From the NCBI GenBank assembly GCA_016201285.1, contig JACQDE010000082.1:1-55280 (forward strand): 55,280 nt of DNA, written 5' to 3'. The notes beneath the pieces are model-generated. The model made no database searches. It saw nothing but the letters and a program-made list of their open reading frames with translations, and was not told where the DNA came from. This document shows positions 46,611 to 54,673 of this stretch, piece after piece. Position numbers and translations under genes: made by a program. Each line of letters starts with the position of its first letter. Positions within the stretch are counted from its first letter, which is position 1. The DNA comes from Acidobacteriota bacterium. GTDB lineage: Bacteria > Acidobacteriota > Terriglobia > Acidiferrales > UBA7541.

Positions 46611-46842
46611 AAAACCCTGTTGGCGCGCGGACGCCGCGCGTCGCCACCCGCTTTCGCCGGGGAGAATAACAGAAAGCGCGCGGGACAACCTGGGGAATTG
46701 AAAGCTGCATCGAACCTGCCGTGGCTGAGTGTGTTTTCTCCTGGACTTGTTGTCGCGGCGGCGGGTAGCGTTTGTCCGCCCGGTAAGCACAGTGTAAGAT
46801 TGCGTTTCGCCCTCTCCCAGCCGGGCCACTCGAAGGAGAATT

Positions 46843-48393
46843 GTGCGCATTCATTTTCGGCAAGTCGTGCAGCTTGCGGTGATTCTCGCGCTGGGATTGT
46901 GTATTTACTGCTGCGGTGGCGGCACGAGCGACAACTCGCCTCCCCCACCGCCGCCTCCGCCCCCGCCGGGCAACGCGATTCAGGTGACGCTGCAACCGGC
47001 GCAGCAGTTTCAGAAGTGGGAGGCTTGGCGTGGCACGATTGGAGGCCCCTGGTTCACCAATGCGTCAGGGGGAGATCAGATGCTTTCCTCCACCGTGCTC
47101 AACGGCATTCTGGACGATCTTGGCGGTGACCTCGGCATCAATGGCGTGCGGTTCGAGATCGGAAGCGCGCAGCAACTGGAAGCGGTCAACGACGATAACG
47201 ATCCCAACCATATCAACTGGCCCGGCTTCGACTTTGCAAAGGTGTACAGGTCCAATACCGGCGAACCGTTTACTGACCCGGTGTTGAAATTCCGAGACGT
47301 CATTCTCCCGCTGAAGGACCGGGTGCGGACCCGCGGCGAGCGTTTCTATCTCTACGTCTCCATGTTCTACCCGAAGAGCAAAGTCCCCGCCTTCTGGTTC
47401 AACCAGAACGGCGCGGAATACGCTGAGATGGCCCAGGCCGCGATCCTCTGGCTCCAGCAGCAGAGCGTCCCTCCCGCGGGGTTCCAGGCCATCACGCCGG
47501 ACTACTGGGTGATCTTCAACGAGCCCGATTTAGGAAAGAATGCTTTTACCGCCGACGACATCGCCACGCTGACCACGGCGACAGCGGCACGATTCAACTC
47601 TCAGGGCTTCCCCACCAAGATTCAGTCCACCGAGGCCCTCAACGTCGGCTCAGGAATGATCGCCAATGTGCTGAACCGTGCCGGGATCGCCCAGGACCTC
47701 GGCCTGATTTCGTTCCACGGCTACGATTACAACAGTCTCCTGATGCCGCCGACATTTACCGCGCGCAATGCGGTTCGCACTCTGGCTCAAAACCTCTCTG
47801 CTTCGCAGGGCCGCACCATCGGCACCGCCATGACGGAAATCTGCTGCCATTCCGGCTGGAACGGCAACTACAATCACGCTCTTGGCTGGGCGCGGGACAT
47901 CTACTGGAACATGACCGAGGCGAACATCTCTGTCTGGGAGCCGCTCTCGCTGATGTTCACGTGCGCACAGGCGGGCTGCGCCTCGGGCGGGCAGTCACCT
48001 GTTCTCATCGACACGGATCTCCAGCGCACGTTCAAGCTGGCCATTTATTACGGCCTGCGGCAGTTTTCCAAGTATATCCGTCCGGACTACGTGCGCGTGG
48101 GCTTTGCCTGCACGCAGAATTGCCCGGCGCCGGACTCGACAACCGGGGAGATCGTAAAGCCGGTGGCGTTCCGATCGCCGGCGGGCAAGATTGTCGCGGT
48201 GGTGATCAACGACCAGTCGGCATCGCAATCTATTTCGCTCTTGGGACTGCCGGCGGCAACCTATGACATCGTCGGCGTGGACCCCGGCAACGCGCAGTCG
48301 CCGGTCACATATCCGGCGCAGACCATCGGCACCGGCCAGGCGCTCACCGTGACCTTTCCCGCGCAGGGGATTCTTACCTTCGCGCAGCGCTAG
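46843..48393 (+). CDS. Exported GH30-like (clan GH-A) glycoside hydrolase, putative lipoprotein
   Basis: 516 residues from GTG 46843 after GAAGGAGA. The N-terminus has a hydrophobic export segment with a lipobox-like LGLC (Cys20), then Gly-rich and ten prolines in a row (33-42) as a stalk. The catalytic part is a TIM-barrel: acid/base Glu227 in VIFNEPD and probable nucleophile Glu332 in GTAMTEICCHSG, both at strand ends, as in GH30/GH-A enzymes. A beta-sandwich domain follows (about 440-516: GKIVAVVINDQSA, ILTFAQR), typical of GH30. Likely acts on beta-linked polysaccharide or glycoside outside the cell; the substrate (xylan, glucan, glycosphingolipid-like) is not decidable. Confidence 0.75.
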   Translation: MRIHFRQVVQLAVILALGLCIYCCGGGTSDNSPPPPPPPPPPGNAIQVTLQPAQQFQKWEAWRGTIGGPWFTNASGGDQMLSSTVLNGILDDLGGDLGINGVRFEIGSAQQLEAVNDDNDPNHINWPGFDFAKVYRSNTGEPFTDPVLKFRDVILPLKDRVRTRGERFYLYVSMFYPKSKVPAFWFNQNGAEYAEMAQAAILWLQQQSVPPAGFQAITPDYWVIFNEPDLGKNAFTADDIATLTTATAARFNSQGFPTKIQSTEALNVGSGMIANVLNRAGIAQDLGLISFHGYDYNSLLMPPTFTARNAVRTLAQNLSASQGRTIGTAMTEICCHSGWNGNYNHALGWARDIYWNMTEANISVWEPLSLMFTCAQAGCASGGQSPVLIDTDLQRTFKLAIYYGLRQFSKYIRPDYVRVGFACTQNCPAPDSTTGEIVKPVAFRSPAGKIVAVVINDQSASQSISLLGLPAATYDIVGVDPGNAQSPVTYPAQTIGTGQALTVTFPAQGILTFAQR

Positions 48394-48434
48394 CATGGTC
48401 TTCCGCAGGAGCGGCCGGCAGGCCGCCTATTCTG

Positions 48435-50732
48435 TCACGGAGCGGTGGCGGGTTGGATGTGCACGAGCTTCGCGCCAGCGGCGGGGCCGAAGCTGAGCAC
48501 GTCCATCGGGCAGGCGCTCACGCAGATGCCGCAGCCGATGCAGGACGAGGTGGCGTTGTCGAGCGGCTGCTGCTTCAGCGCGTAGCTCATCACGTCAATT
48601 CCCACCTGGCAATTGCGCGTGCACTCCTGGCAGCCGATGCACTTGTCGTTGGCCACGATGCGGAAGCGGCTCACGCCGAGCCGCGTGTACGCCGCACTGA
48701 ACAGGTGCATCAGCTTCGCCAGCGGGCACCAGTAACGGCACCACACCTTGCCGCCGAGAAACGGATAGAGCGTCACCGGCAGGATACCCACCAGCCAGAT
48801 GTCCGCATAGAGATGATAGGTGTCGAGTCCGAACATCGCGGGCGCGCGCAGCCACGCGACCGCGTCCTTCACCAGCATCGCCAGCGTTACCGCGGCGGCG
48901 AAAATCAGGATGGCCACGTTCATCCATTCCCAGCGGATGCTCGCGCGGCCTTTTGGTGCAAGATGCCGCCAGCGGTCGCCAAACGTCTCCGCCAGGCCGC
49001 CGCAGCCGCAGATCCAAGAGCAATAGCGCTTGCCGTGAAACAGCGCGAACAGTGGAATCAGCACGAAGGCCAGGAAGATGCCCCACACGATCCAGATCTT
49101 GTGCGGGTCGTAGAAAAAGCTGTAGAAGAACAGCGGCCAGGCATAAATCAGTCCGTAACTGCGCCACGCCTGCCCGGCAAACTGCGGGTCGCCGGCAAGT
49201 TGCGCCCCCACCCACTGATACTTCACCGCCCACTGAAAAAGAAATTCCGGAATCAGGAAGAAGAAAATCCACTGGAAGCCGAGCAGGGAGACGTAGCGCC
49301 AGATCTGGAATTTGTCCCGGCGGTCAATGCCCCAACGCTTCAGCGCCCGGATGCCGAAGCCGGTCATCAGCACGGTGTAGAGCACGGTGTACCAGAATGT
49401 CGCCGGGCGCCCGAAAAACGATAACAAATGGAAGCCCCAGTGGCGGAACGGCCAGAACTCCGCGCCGGCGCCCGGCGACTTCACGCCGTAAATCGTGTAC
49501 CACGCAAGAAACGACACGCCGAGCCACGCGAACCGGTCGCCGCGCCACCCGAGCGCGAGAAGCGCGCCCAGCGCTCCCGCCGCCATCAGCGCTCCCGCAA
49601 CCGGCGGCGCCGCGCTAAACGGAATCCCGGCCGCGTCGCCGGCGTGCCCGCCGAACAACCACAGTCCGAGGAGCGTGGCAAGGGCCAAGGCCGCCGCTCG
49701 CAGCAGGCTTCCATTCCACTCGTTCTCCATGCGGATGCCGAGCGATTTTAGAAATTTAACGGGCAGCTCCGCGCCGATGAGCACGAAGGCGTAGTCGCAG
49801 GGCACGGCGCGGGTTTCGCGGTGACCGCCGCGATCGATTTCCATCGTTGCGGTTTTCCCCGAAAATTCCTTCACGTTTGAATTCAGGATGAGCTCGATCC
49901 GCTTCTGCGCTACCGCTTCATCCAGCTTGCGCTCGTTGTCCTTGAAGATGCGGGCGAGCTCGCTGCCGCGGTAGGAGAGCCGCACGCGGTTTTGTTCGGC
50001 AAGCACCAGCGCGGCTTCGACGGCGCTGTTGCCGCCGCCCACGACCAGAATTTCCTTGTGGTGGTAGTACCGCGGGCTGTAGAGGCGGTGATACACGCCC
50101 TCGCGCTCCTCGCCGTTCACGCCGAGCTTGCGCGGATTGCCGCGCTGGCCGGTGGCAAGAATCACGCGCCGCGCGCGGTACTCGCCTTTGGCACTGCGCA
50201 CGACGAAGCCGCCGCGCTGTTTTTCAAGCGAGGCCAGCCCTTCCTCGGTGCGGATCTCCAGCCGGTTCTCGAGCACGATCTGGCGCCACCGCGCGATCAG
50301 GTCTTCCTTGCGCGCGCCGTCGAGCCACAGCTTTCCTTTGGGCGGAGAAGCATCCGGCTCGGCATAGACCCATTTGCCGTCCGGAAAATCCTCGATGGTG
50401 TTCGCCATCTTATTTTTTTCGAGCACGAGAGCGCGCAGCCCGCGCTCCTGCGCCGCCAGTGCGGCATTGAGTCCCGCGGCGCCCGCGCCGGCGATGAGGA
50501 CGTCATACACGCCCGGGTCGCCGGACTTGGCATCGGGCTTTTCCGCGATGTGCTCGATTACGTCGACGCCCTGGGCCATGGCCAGCTTGATCACTGGCGC
50601 GCCGGCCAGGTCGCCGATAACGTAGAGGCCGCTCACATTGCTTTCGTAATGCGCCTTCAGCTCCGGCCGGCGCGTGGGCATGTCGCCGCTGGCCAGGATC
50701 GCGTTAATTTGTCCTCTGATCTTTTTGAGCAT
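48435..50732 (-). CDS. Flavin NAD(P)-oxidoreductase fused to a membrane polyferredoxin
   Basis: 765 residues from ATG 50732; the frame further upstream is a shadow of the zinc-ribbon gene. Residues 34-64 (SGLYVIGDLAGAPVIKLAMAQG) match the FAD-binding end of thioredoxin-reductase-like enzymes, here placed at the front. Then the FAD motif IAGAGAAGLNAALAAQERG (80-98) and the NAD(P) motif VVGGGNSAVEAALVLAEQ (230-247). Residues about 343-690 hold about eight membrane helices with Cys clusters SWICGCGGLAE and WCRYWCPLAK as in NapH/CcoG-type proteins. The C-terminus has two 4Fe-4S motifs: CIGCQECTRNC and CIGCGICVSACP. It likely moves electrons from NAD(P)H through flavin and FeS across or into the membrane; the acceptor is unknown. 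Confidence 0.88.
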   Translation of the reverse strand: MLKKIRGQINAILASGDMPTRRPELKAHYESNVSGLYVIGDLAGAPVIKLAMAQGVDVIEHIAEKPDAKSGDPGVYDVLIAGAGAAGLNAALAAQERGLRALVLEKNKMANTIEDFPDGKWVYAEPDASPPKGKLWLDGARKEDLIARWRQIVLENRLEIRTEEGLASLEKQRGGFVVRSAKGEYRARRVILATGQRGNPRKLGVNGEEREGVYHRLYSPRYYHHKEILVVGGGNSAVEAALVLAEQNRVRLSYRGSELARIFKDNERKLDEAVAQKRIELILNSNVKEFSGKTATMEIDRGGHRETRAVPCDYAFVLIGAELPVKFLKSLGIRMENEWNGSLLRAAALALATLLGLWLFGGHAGDAAGIPFSAAPPVAGALMAAGALGALLALGWRGDRFAWLGVSFLAWYTIYGVKSPGAGAEFWPFRHWGFHLLSFFGRPATFWYTVLYTVLMTGFGIRALKRWGIDRRDKFQIWRYVSLLGFQWIFFFLIPEFLFQWAVKYQWVGAQLAGDPQFAGQAWRSYGLIYAWPLFFYSFFYDPHKIWIVWGIFLAFVLIPLFALFHGKRYCSWICGCGGLAETFGDRWRHLAPKGRASIRWEWMNVAILIFAAAVTLAMLVKDAVAWLRAPAMFGLDTYHLYADIWLVGILPVTLYPFLGGKVWCRYWCPLAKLMHLFSAAYTRLGVSRFRIVANDKCIGCQECTRNCQVGIDVMSYALKQQPLDNATSSCIGCGICVSACPMDVLSFGPAAGAKLVHIQPATAP

Positions 50733-50743
50733 GAGGGTCTTGT

Positions 50744-51238
50744 TCAGTGCCGCAGCCCCGCGCGCTGCGCTTCCGAGACGAAACGCGGCGTCAGCTTCCC
50801 GCCGCAGCCCGCGCATTGCGTCGCGGCGGGGTGATTCATCTCGCCGCAGCCGGGGCACGGCTCGGGCGTTGCTGTCGCCGCAATTTTCCCCAAGCCTCCC
50901 GGCACACCCGCGGGCGAGTCCATTGCTTTCTTCGGACGGGTCAGCAGACAGAGATAGCCCGGCAACGTGAAGACGAAGCCCACGCTGAACCAAGCGAGCG
51001 CCCGGTTCCCCGTCTGCAGCGCGCGGTGCGCGCCAAGCGCCCCGAACACGAGTCCCGCGAGAACGTAAAGCCCCACCCAGAACCAGATCGCGGACATGCC
51101 GCCCTGCTCGGCGCCCGCTCCCAGGAACGCACCGCGCGGCGCGGGCTGTTGGGACGCGGCGGCAACCCCCGCGCCGAGGACCAGCAGGCACACGGCGCTG
51201 GCGCAAAACCATCGCCGCACCCGGTTCTTGTCCATCAT
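50744..51238 (-). CDS. Small membrane protein with double-CxxC zinc ribbon
   Basis: 164 residues from ATG 51238 (or the next ATG, 51235), with AGGAG about 12 nt upstream. A signal-type helix (about 8-28, ending GVAAAS), then two membrane helices (SAIWFWVGLYVLAGLVFGAL, ALAWFSVGFVFTLPGYLCLL). The tail carries a zinc ribbon: CPGCGEMNHPAATQCAGCGG. It ends 11 bases before the oxidoreductase-polyferredoxin gene and is surely in the same operon, perhaps as an assembly or anchoring factor. Function not recognised. Confidence 0.78.
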   Translation of the reverse strand: MMDKNRVRRWFCASAVCLLVLGAGVAAASQQPAPRGAFLGAGAEQGGMSAIWFWVGLYVLAGLVFGALGAHRALQTGNRALAWFSVGFVFTLPGYLCLLTRPKKAMDSPAGVPGGLGKIAATATPEPCPGCGEMNHPAATQCAGCGGKLTPRFVSEAQRAGLRH

Positions 51239-51411
51239 TCCGGCGCCTTCTCCTGACGTGTTCACTTCCAACTTATAGATGGCTGGCAGGGAAGAAAAGA
51301 TGCGGGAACCCCCGCTTTTGCCGGCCCTCCGCGGCTCCGCGCGTCGCGTAATTTTGCATTTCCGCCAAAATGAAGTATGGTTTTCCCTGGGCCGCTTTCA
51401 GGAGGAACCTC

Positions 51412-51750
51412 ATGGCAAACGAGAAGTGCGGCGACATGCCGGGCGCACCGGCGGCGGAAGAGATCAAGCCGGGCACGCGCATGGTGAAGTGCGTCAAGTT
51501 CGGCAAGGAGATGCCCGGCCTCGAACAGGCACCCTGGAGCGGCGAGCTGGGCCAGCGCGTCTTTGAAAACGTCTCCAAGGAAGCCTGGAAGATGTGGATC
51601 GAGTACTCGAAGATGGTCATGAACGAGTACCGGCTGAACCCGATGGACCCGCAGTCGCACAAGATCATGGGAGAGCAGATGGAACAGTTTTTCTTTGGCG
51701 AGGGCGCGCGCCTGCCCGAAGGTTACGTGCCGCCGAAGGCCAAAGACTAA
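51412..51750 (+). CDS. yggX: Fe(2+)-trafficking / oxidative-damage-protection protein YggX
   Basis: 112 residues from ATG 51412, after an AGGAGGAACCTC ribosome site; upstream in-frame codons to 51370 are not needed. The conserved core is MVKCVKFGKEMPGLEQAPW, then GELGQRVFENVSKEAW, WIEYSKMVMNEYRLNPMDP and EQMEQFFFGEG, all hallmarks of YggX, including the Cys implicated in iron handling. About 25 residues longer than E. coli YggX at the N-terminus. It protects FeS enzymes from oxidation. Its TAA overlaps the 3' end of the convergent ATP-grasp gene by 4 bases. Confidence 0.94.
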   Translation: MANEKCGDMPGAPAAEEIKPGTRMVKCVKFGKEMPGLEQAPWSGELGQRVFENVSKEAWKMWIEYSKMVMNEYRLNPMDPQSHKIMGEQMEQFFFGEGARLPEGYVPPKAKD

Positions 51751-53042
51751 CGCTCCGAGGCCCGCGCGGGCACGTGCCCCGCCAGCGGGTGCTCCACCGG
51801 CAGGCGTTCCACCAGCGTGAACCGCAGCTTCGCATGTGCCTGCTGCAGTGCCGCGACGACTTCTTCAGGCGAATCACCCCGCGCAAAAATGAATCCCAGA
51901 TAGCTCGAGCCTTCCGGCCACGCGGCGATGTGGTCGTGCAGGCGCGCGGTGATGTGCAGCTCAGTGACGCCGGGGGTAGTCTCGGCGGCCGCTTCGCCTT
52001 CGACGCATTCGAGGATGCCGCTCTTCGGCACGGGAATCATCATCACGCCGGAAGAATCCTTTACGCGCGGCAGCTCGCTCCCCGGCAGGCCGAGCGCGTG
52101 GCGCACCAGTAGCTCTTCCAGGAAAATTTTCTCCGCGCCGAAGCGCAGCGCGCGCGAGCAGAGCCCGCCAATGGGCCGCGGAGAAATCTCCAGCACCCAG
52201 GGGCCGTCTTCGTTGAGGCGGAATTCCGCGTGCACAGGGCCGTGCGTCAATCCCAGCGCGCGCGCCGATGCGCGCAGCGTGGCCGCGAGCGATGCCTGCG
52301 CGAGCGCGGGTTGCTGCGATGGCGTCACGTAAATGGATTCTTCGAAGTAGGGTCCCTCCGGATGGCCGGGCTTGTCGAAGATGGCCAGCACGCGCAGCTC
52401 GCCATTCGTCAGCAGCGCTTCGATGGCCACTTCTTCGCCGGGGACGTAGCGTTCCACCAGCAAGCGGTCGAGCGAAGGCTCCCTGGTAGCGCGCAGCTCG
52501 GGCGATTCGAGCAGCGCCTTGTTGCGCTTCGCCGCCACCGTGAATTCAGAAGGATTGTTTGCGCGGATCACGCCCTGGCTCGCCGCCAGCGCCAGCGGCT
52601 TCACCACGCAAGGGAACTTCACGCGCGGGAGCACGCGGGCGATTTCTTCATCCAGCGGGAACGCAAAGAAATCGGGCGCGGGCAGGCCGGCTGCGCACAA
52701 TACTTCACGCTGCCGCAGCTTCGTCCGGCAATTCTCCACGGATTCCGGGGAATTGTAAGTGAGGCCGAGTGCAAGCGCGGCGTGCGCGGCCGTGGACGTC
52801 GGGCGGTCGCCCAGCGCGACGATGCCGTCCACGCGTTTCTCGCGAAAGGATTCTGCGATGCGCTGCGCCGCGTGCTGCGGATTTTCGAAATGCAACGGAA
52901 CGGCGCCGTCGGCCCAGGGATCATCGAGGCCGCCGCAACGGTCGGTGCCGAAGACGACTTCGGCACCGAGCCGCGCCGCGGCTTCGGCGAAACTGCGCGT
53001 TTGATAGCCTAGCTTCGATGCAAGAATCAAAAGTCGCTTCAT
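51747..53042 (-). CDS. ATP-grasp enzyme partnered with the CUAEP-tail radical SAM protein
   Basis: 431 residues from ATG 53042; this ATG overlaps the true stop of the radical SAM gene (ATGA). The ATP-grasp fold is visible: pre-grasp domain (MKRLLILASKLGYQTRSFAEAA), ATP-lysine in FPCVVKPLALAASQGVIR (about 143-160), the ligand loop VERYVPGEEVAIEALL, and the Mg-binding end EFRLNEDGPWVLEISPRPIGG. A C-terminal domain (about 330-431) follows. Such enzymes join a carboxylate to an amine, thiol or similar through an acyl-phosphate. Strict coupling to the radical SAM gene suggests both act on the same small molecule or peptide; the product is unknown. A longer start (53120) would lie within the selenocysteine tail and is rejected. 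Confidence 0.88.
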   Translation of the reverse strand: MKRLLILASKLGYQTRSFAEAAARLGAEVVFGTDRCGGLDDPWADGAVPLHFENPQHAAQRIAESFREKRVDGIVALGDRPTSTAAHAALALGLTYNSPESVENCRTKLRQREVLCAAGLPAPDFFAFPLDEEIARVLPRVKFPCVVKPLALAASQGVIRANNPSEFTVAAKRNKALLESPELRATREPSLDRLLVERYVPGEEVAIEALLTNGELRVLAIFDKPGHPEGPYFEESIYVTPSQQPALAQASLAATLRASARALGLTHGPVHAEFRLNEDGPWVLEISPRPIGGLCSRALRFGAEKIFLEELLVRHALGLPGSELPRVKDSSGVMMIPVPKSGILECVEGEAAAETTPGVTELHITARLHDHIAAWPEGSSYLGFIFARGDSPEEVVAALQQAHAKLRFTLVERLPVEHPLAGHVPARASER

Positions 53043-54523
53043 ACGAACGCTTCGGCTTTCTTGATCGCTTCCTTTGCCTTCGCGATGGGGGCCAACTGGT
53101 CCCGCGTGGGCTCGGCTCAACAGTACCAGGGCTCGTTGAGATAAGGGATGGCCGCGCGGGAGACGAGCACCGGCTCGCGGCGCTGCCAGCGCTCAGGAAT
53201 GCCCGCGGCGTCCGCCGCCCCTCGGCTTTGCTCGGGGCAAGCGGCCGATGCCGCGTCGCAGATGCGCGCGAAGATTTTTCCGCGCGACACATCGAGCTTT
53301 TCGCCGGAGCGTACGAGTTGCTCCACTTCCTCGCACAGCGCGTCCACGCGCGGGTCGGCGTGGCGCCAGGGAAAGACGAGCGCTTCTTCGTCGAACGGCG
53401 CGACCATCGAGCGCACTTCTTCCAATTCGAGCAGACGCGAGCCCGCGGGGATGAGTAAGCGAATAGCGAGCTGAATCGGCGCGACGCTTTCGATCAGATC
53501 GTTTTCCGTAAGCACTCGCAACAGCTCGGCATAACTTTCCAGCGTGGTCCACGGCGTGAAGGGGACGAAGGTGGGATGTAGCACCAGCCCGACCTCGCGG
53601 CAAAGCTCAACGACAGCGAGAAAGTCCGCGCGCGTGTGGCCTTTGTCGAGCTTTGCGAGGACGGCGTCATCAACAGATTCGACCGCGCTGGTGACGAACA
53701 GGCAGCCGGTGTCGCGCAGGGTGCGCAGGTGCCCGGCGTGCTTCAGCAGGTGTTCGACTTTGATGGTGACGTCGTAGGTGACCTGCGGAAATTCGCGGTG
53801 CAGCGCTTCGACGATAGCCAGCGCGTGCGCCGGGCCGTTGAAAAAGTCGGGATCGCCAAAAGTGATGTGCTGCGCGCCGGCGCCAACCTGCCAGCGAATG
53901 TCTGCGAGCACGATGTCGCGCTGTACGACGCGGAAAACGCCGTTGTACACCGGCACGATGGGACAGTGCCGGCACAGATGCTTGCAGCCGCGCGAGGCTT
54001 CGGTGTAACCAACGACGTGATGCGCGCCGCCGGGCACGATCAAGTGCGCGTACTGCTCGAGCGGCGGCAGGCTCCTCCGGTCGGGGGCACGGAAATTCTG
54101 ACGAGCCAGGGAAATGATGGGTTCGGGCTGGGCGCACAGGCTGGAAGCCTGTGCTACTCCAGCGAGTCGCTCGACGAAATGCAGCAATCCTTCTTCGAAT
54201 TCGCCGCCGAGAATGGTTTGCGCGCCGAGCTTTCGCAGGTACTCCTCGTTCATCGGCGCGTAGAGCCCGTAGAAGCAGATGTGTGTGCGCGGATTGAGCT
54301 TGCGCACCGGCTCGATGAGCTGCACCGCGAGGCGCGTGGCGGTGTGCATGGGCACGTAGAACGCGACCACATCCGCCGCGCGAACGAAATCTTCGTTGAA
54401 CGGTTCGCGGGAAAGATCGAGGCAGTTGACCGTCGCGCCGGCATCGCGCAACCACGCCGCAGGGGACGCCAGTCCAAACGGCTGGCGGCCGAGCTCGTAG
54501 GTGGAAATCAGAAGAACGTTCAT
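53039..54523 (-). CDS. CUAEP-tail radical SAM selenoprotein (B12-binding type), UGA read as selenocysteine
   Basis: 494 residues if the in-frame UGA at 53117-53119 is selenocysteine 469; a conventional reading stops at residue 468 (...LNEPWYC). After the UGA the frame continues A-E-P-T-R-D for 25 residues and stops at a TGA whose ATGA overlaps the next gene. ATG 54523 (MNVLLISTYELG) was chosen as start. Residues 1-115 form a B12-binding-like domain. The radical SAM 4Fe-4S motif is C180-x3-C184-x2-C187 (SRGCKHLCRHCP). The C-U-A-E-P tail matches the family known as CUAEP/CCAEP-tail radical SAM (seleno)protein. The reaction is unknown. Two dispersed palindromic repeats lie inside the gene, at about residues 122-131 and 428-436. 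Confidence 0.9.
53087..53119 (-). promoter_or_regulatory. Bacterial SECIS-like element after the in-frame UGA
   Basis: Reading minus strand after UGA (53119-53117): 13 nt, then GGG-A-CC, loop AGUU, GG-CCC (stem 53103-53089). That is 5 bp with one bulged A and a tetraloop with G as its second base, the loop beginning 20 nt after UGA. These values agree with the published bacterial SECIS rules (16-37 nt spacing, G early in the apical loop). It would bind SelB to recode the UGA. No experiment supports it yet. Confidence 0.7.
53218..53243 (-). repeat. CPEQSRG-coding dispersed repeat inside the radical SAM gene
   Basis: Encodes ACPEQSRGAAD, a peptide typical of a GC-rich short repeat scattered in several soil-bacterial genomes and often found in frame within genes. 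It lies just before the conserved tail and is probably a tolerated insertion in a linker. Recognition is from memory of the pattern, not from a search. Confidence 0.5.
54134..54154. repeat. GCACAGGCT-GGA-AGCCTGTGC palindromic repeat inside the radical SAM gene
   Basis: A perfect 9-bp inverted repeat with a 3-base loop, encoding AQASSLCA in frame between the B12-like domain and the radical SAM domain. The sequence is like a REP-type palindrome often seen between acidobacterial genes, here inside a coding linker. Confidence 0.65.
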
Positions 54524-54673
54524 GCGCAGAAAAGCATTATGAAGCAGAAGGGGCAGAATTCGCAAAGAGGGTGAAACGCTAGAACTGATGCGTCCCTTGT
54601 CGACCAAGCGGCTACAACTCTAATCGGCGGGGTCACATGGTCGCCTACAGAACGCTCATTTGCATCTCGCCGG

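Noticed and set aside
53117..54607. Radical SAM gene ending at the first TGA, and ATP-grasp gene starting at 53120
   Set aside because: The tail continues in frame with AEP to an ATGA overlap, and the ATP-grasp fold begins at MKRLLILASK (53042); both conventional boundaries are less consistent than selenocysteine recoding.
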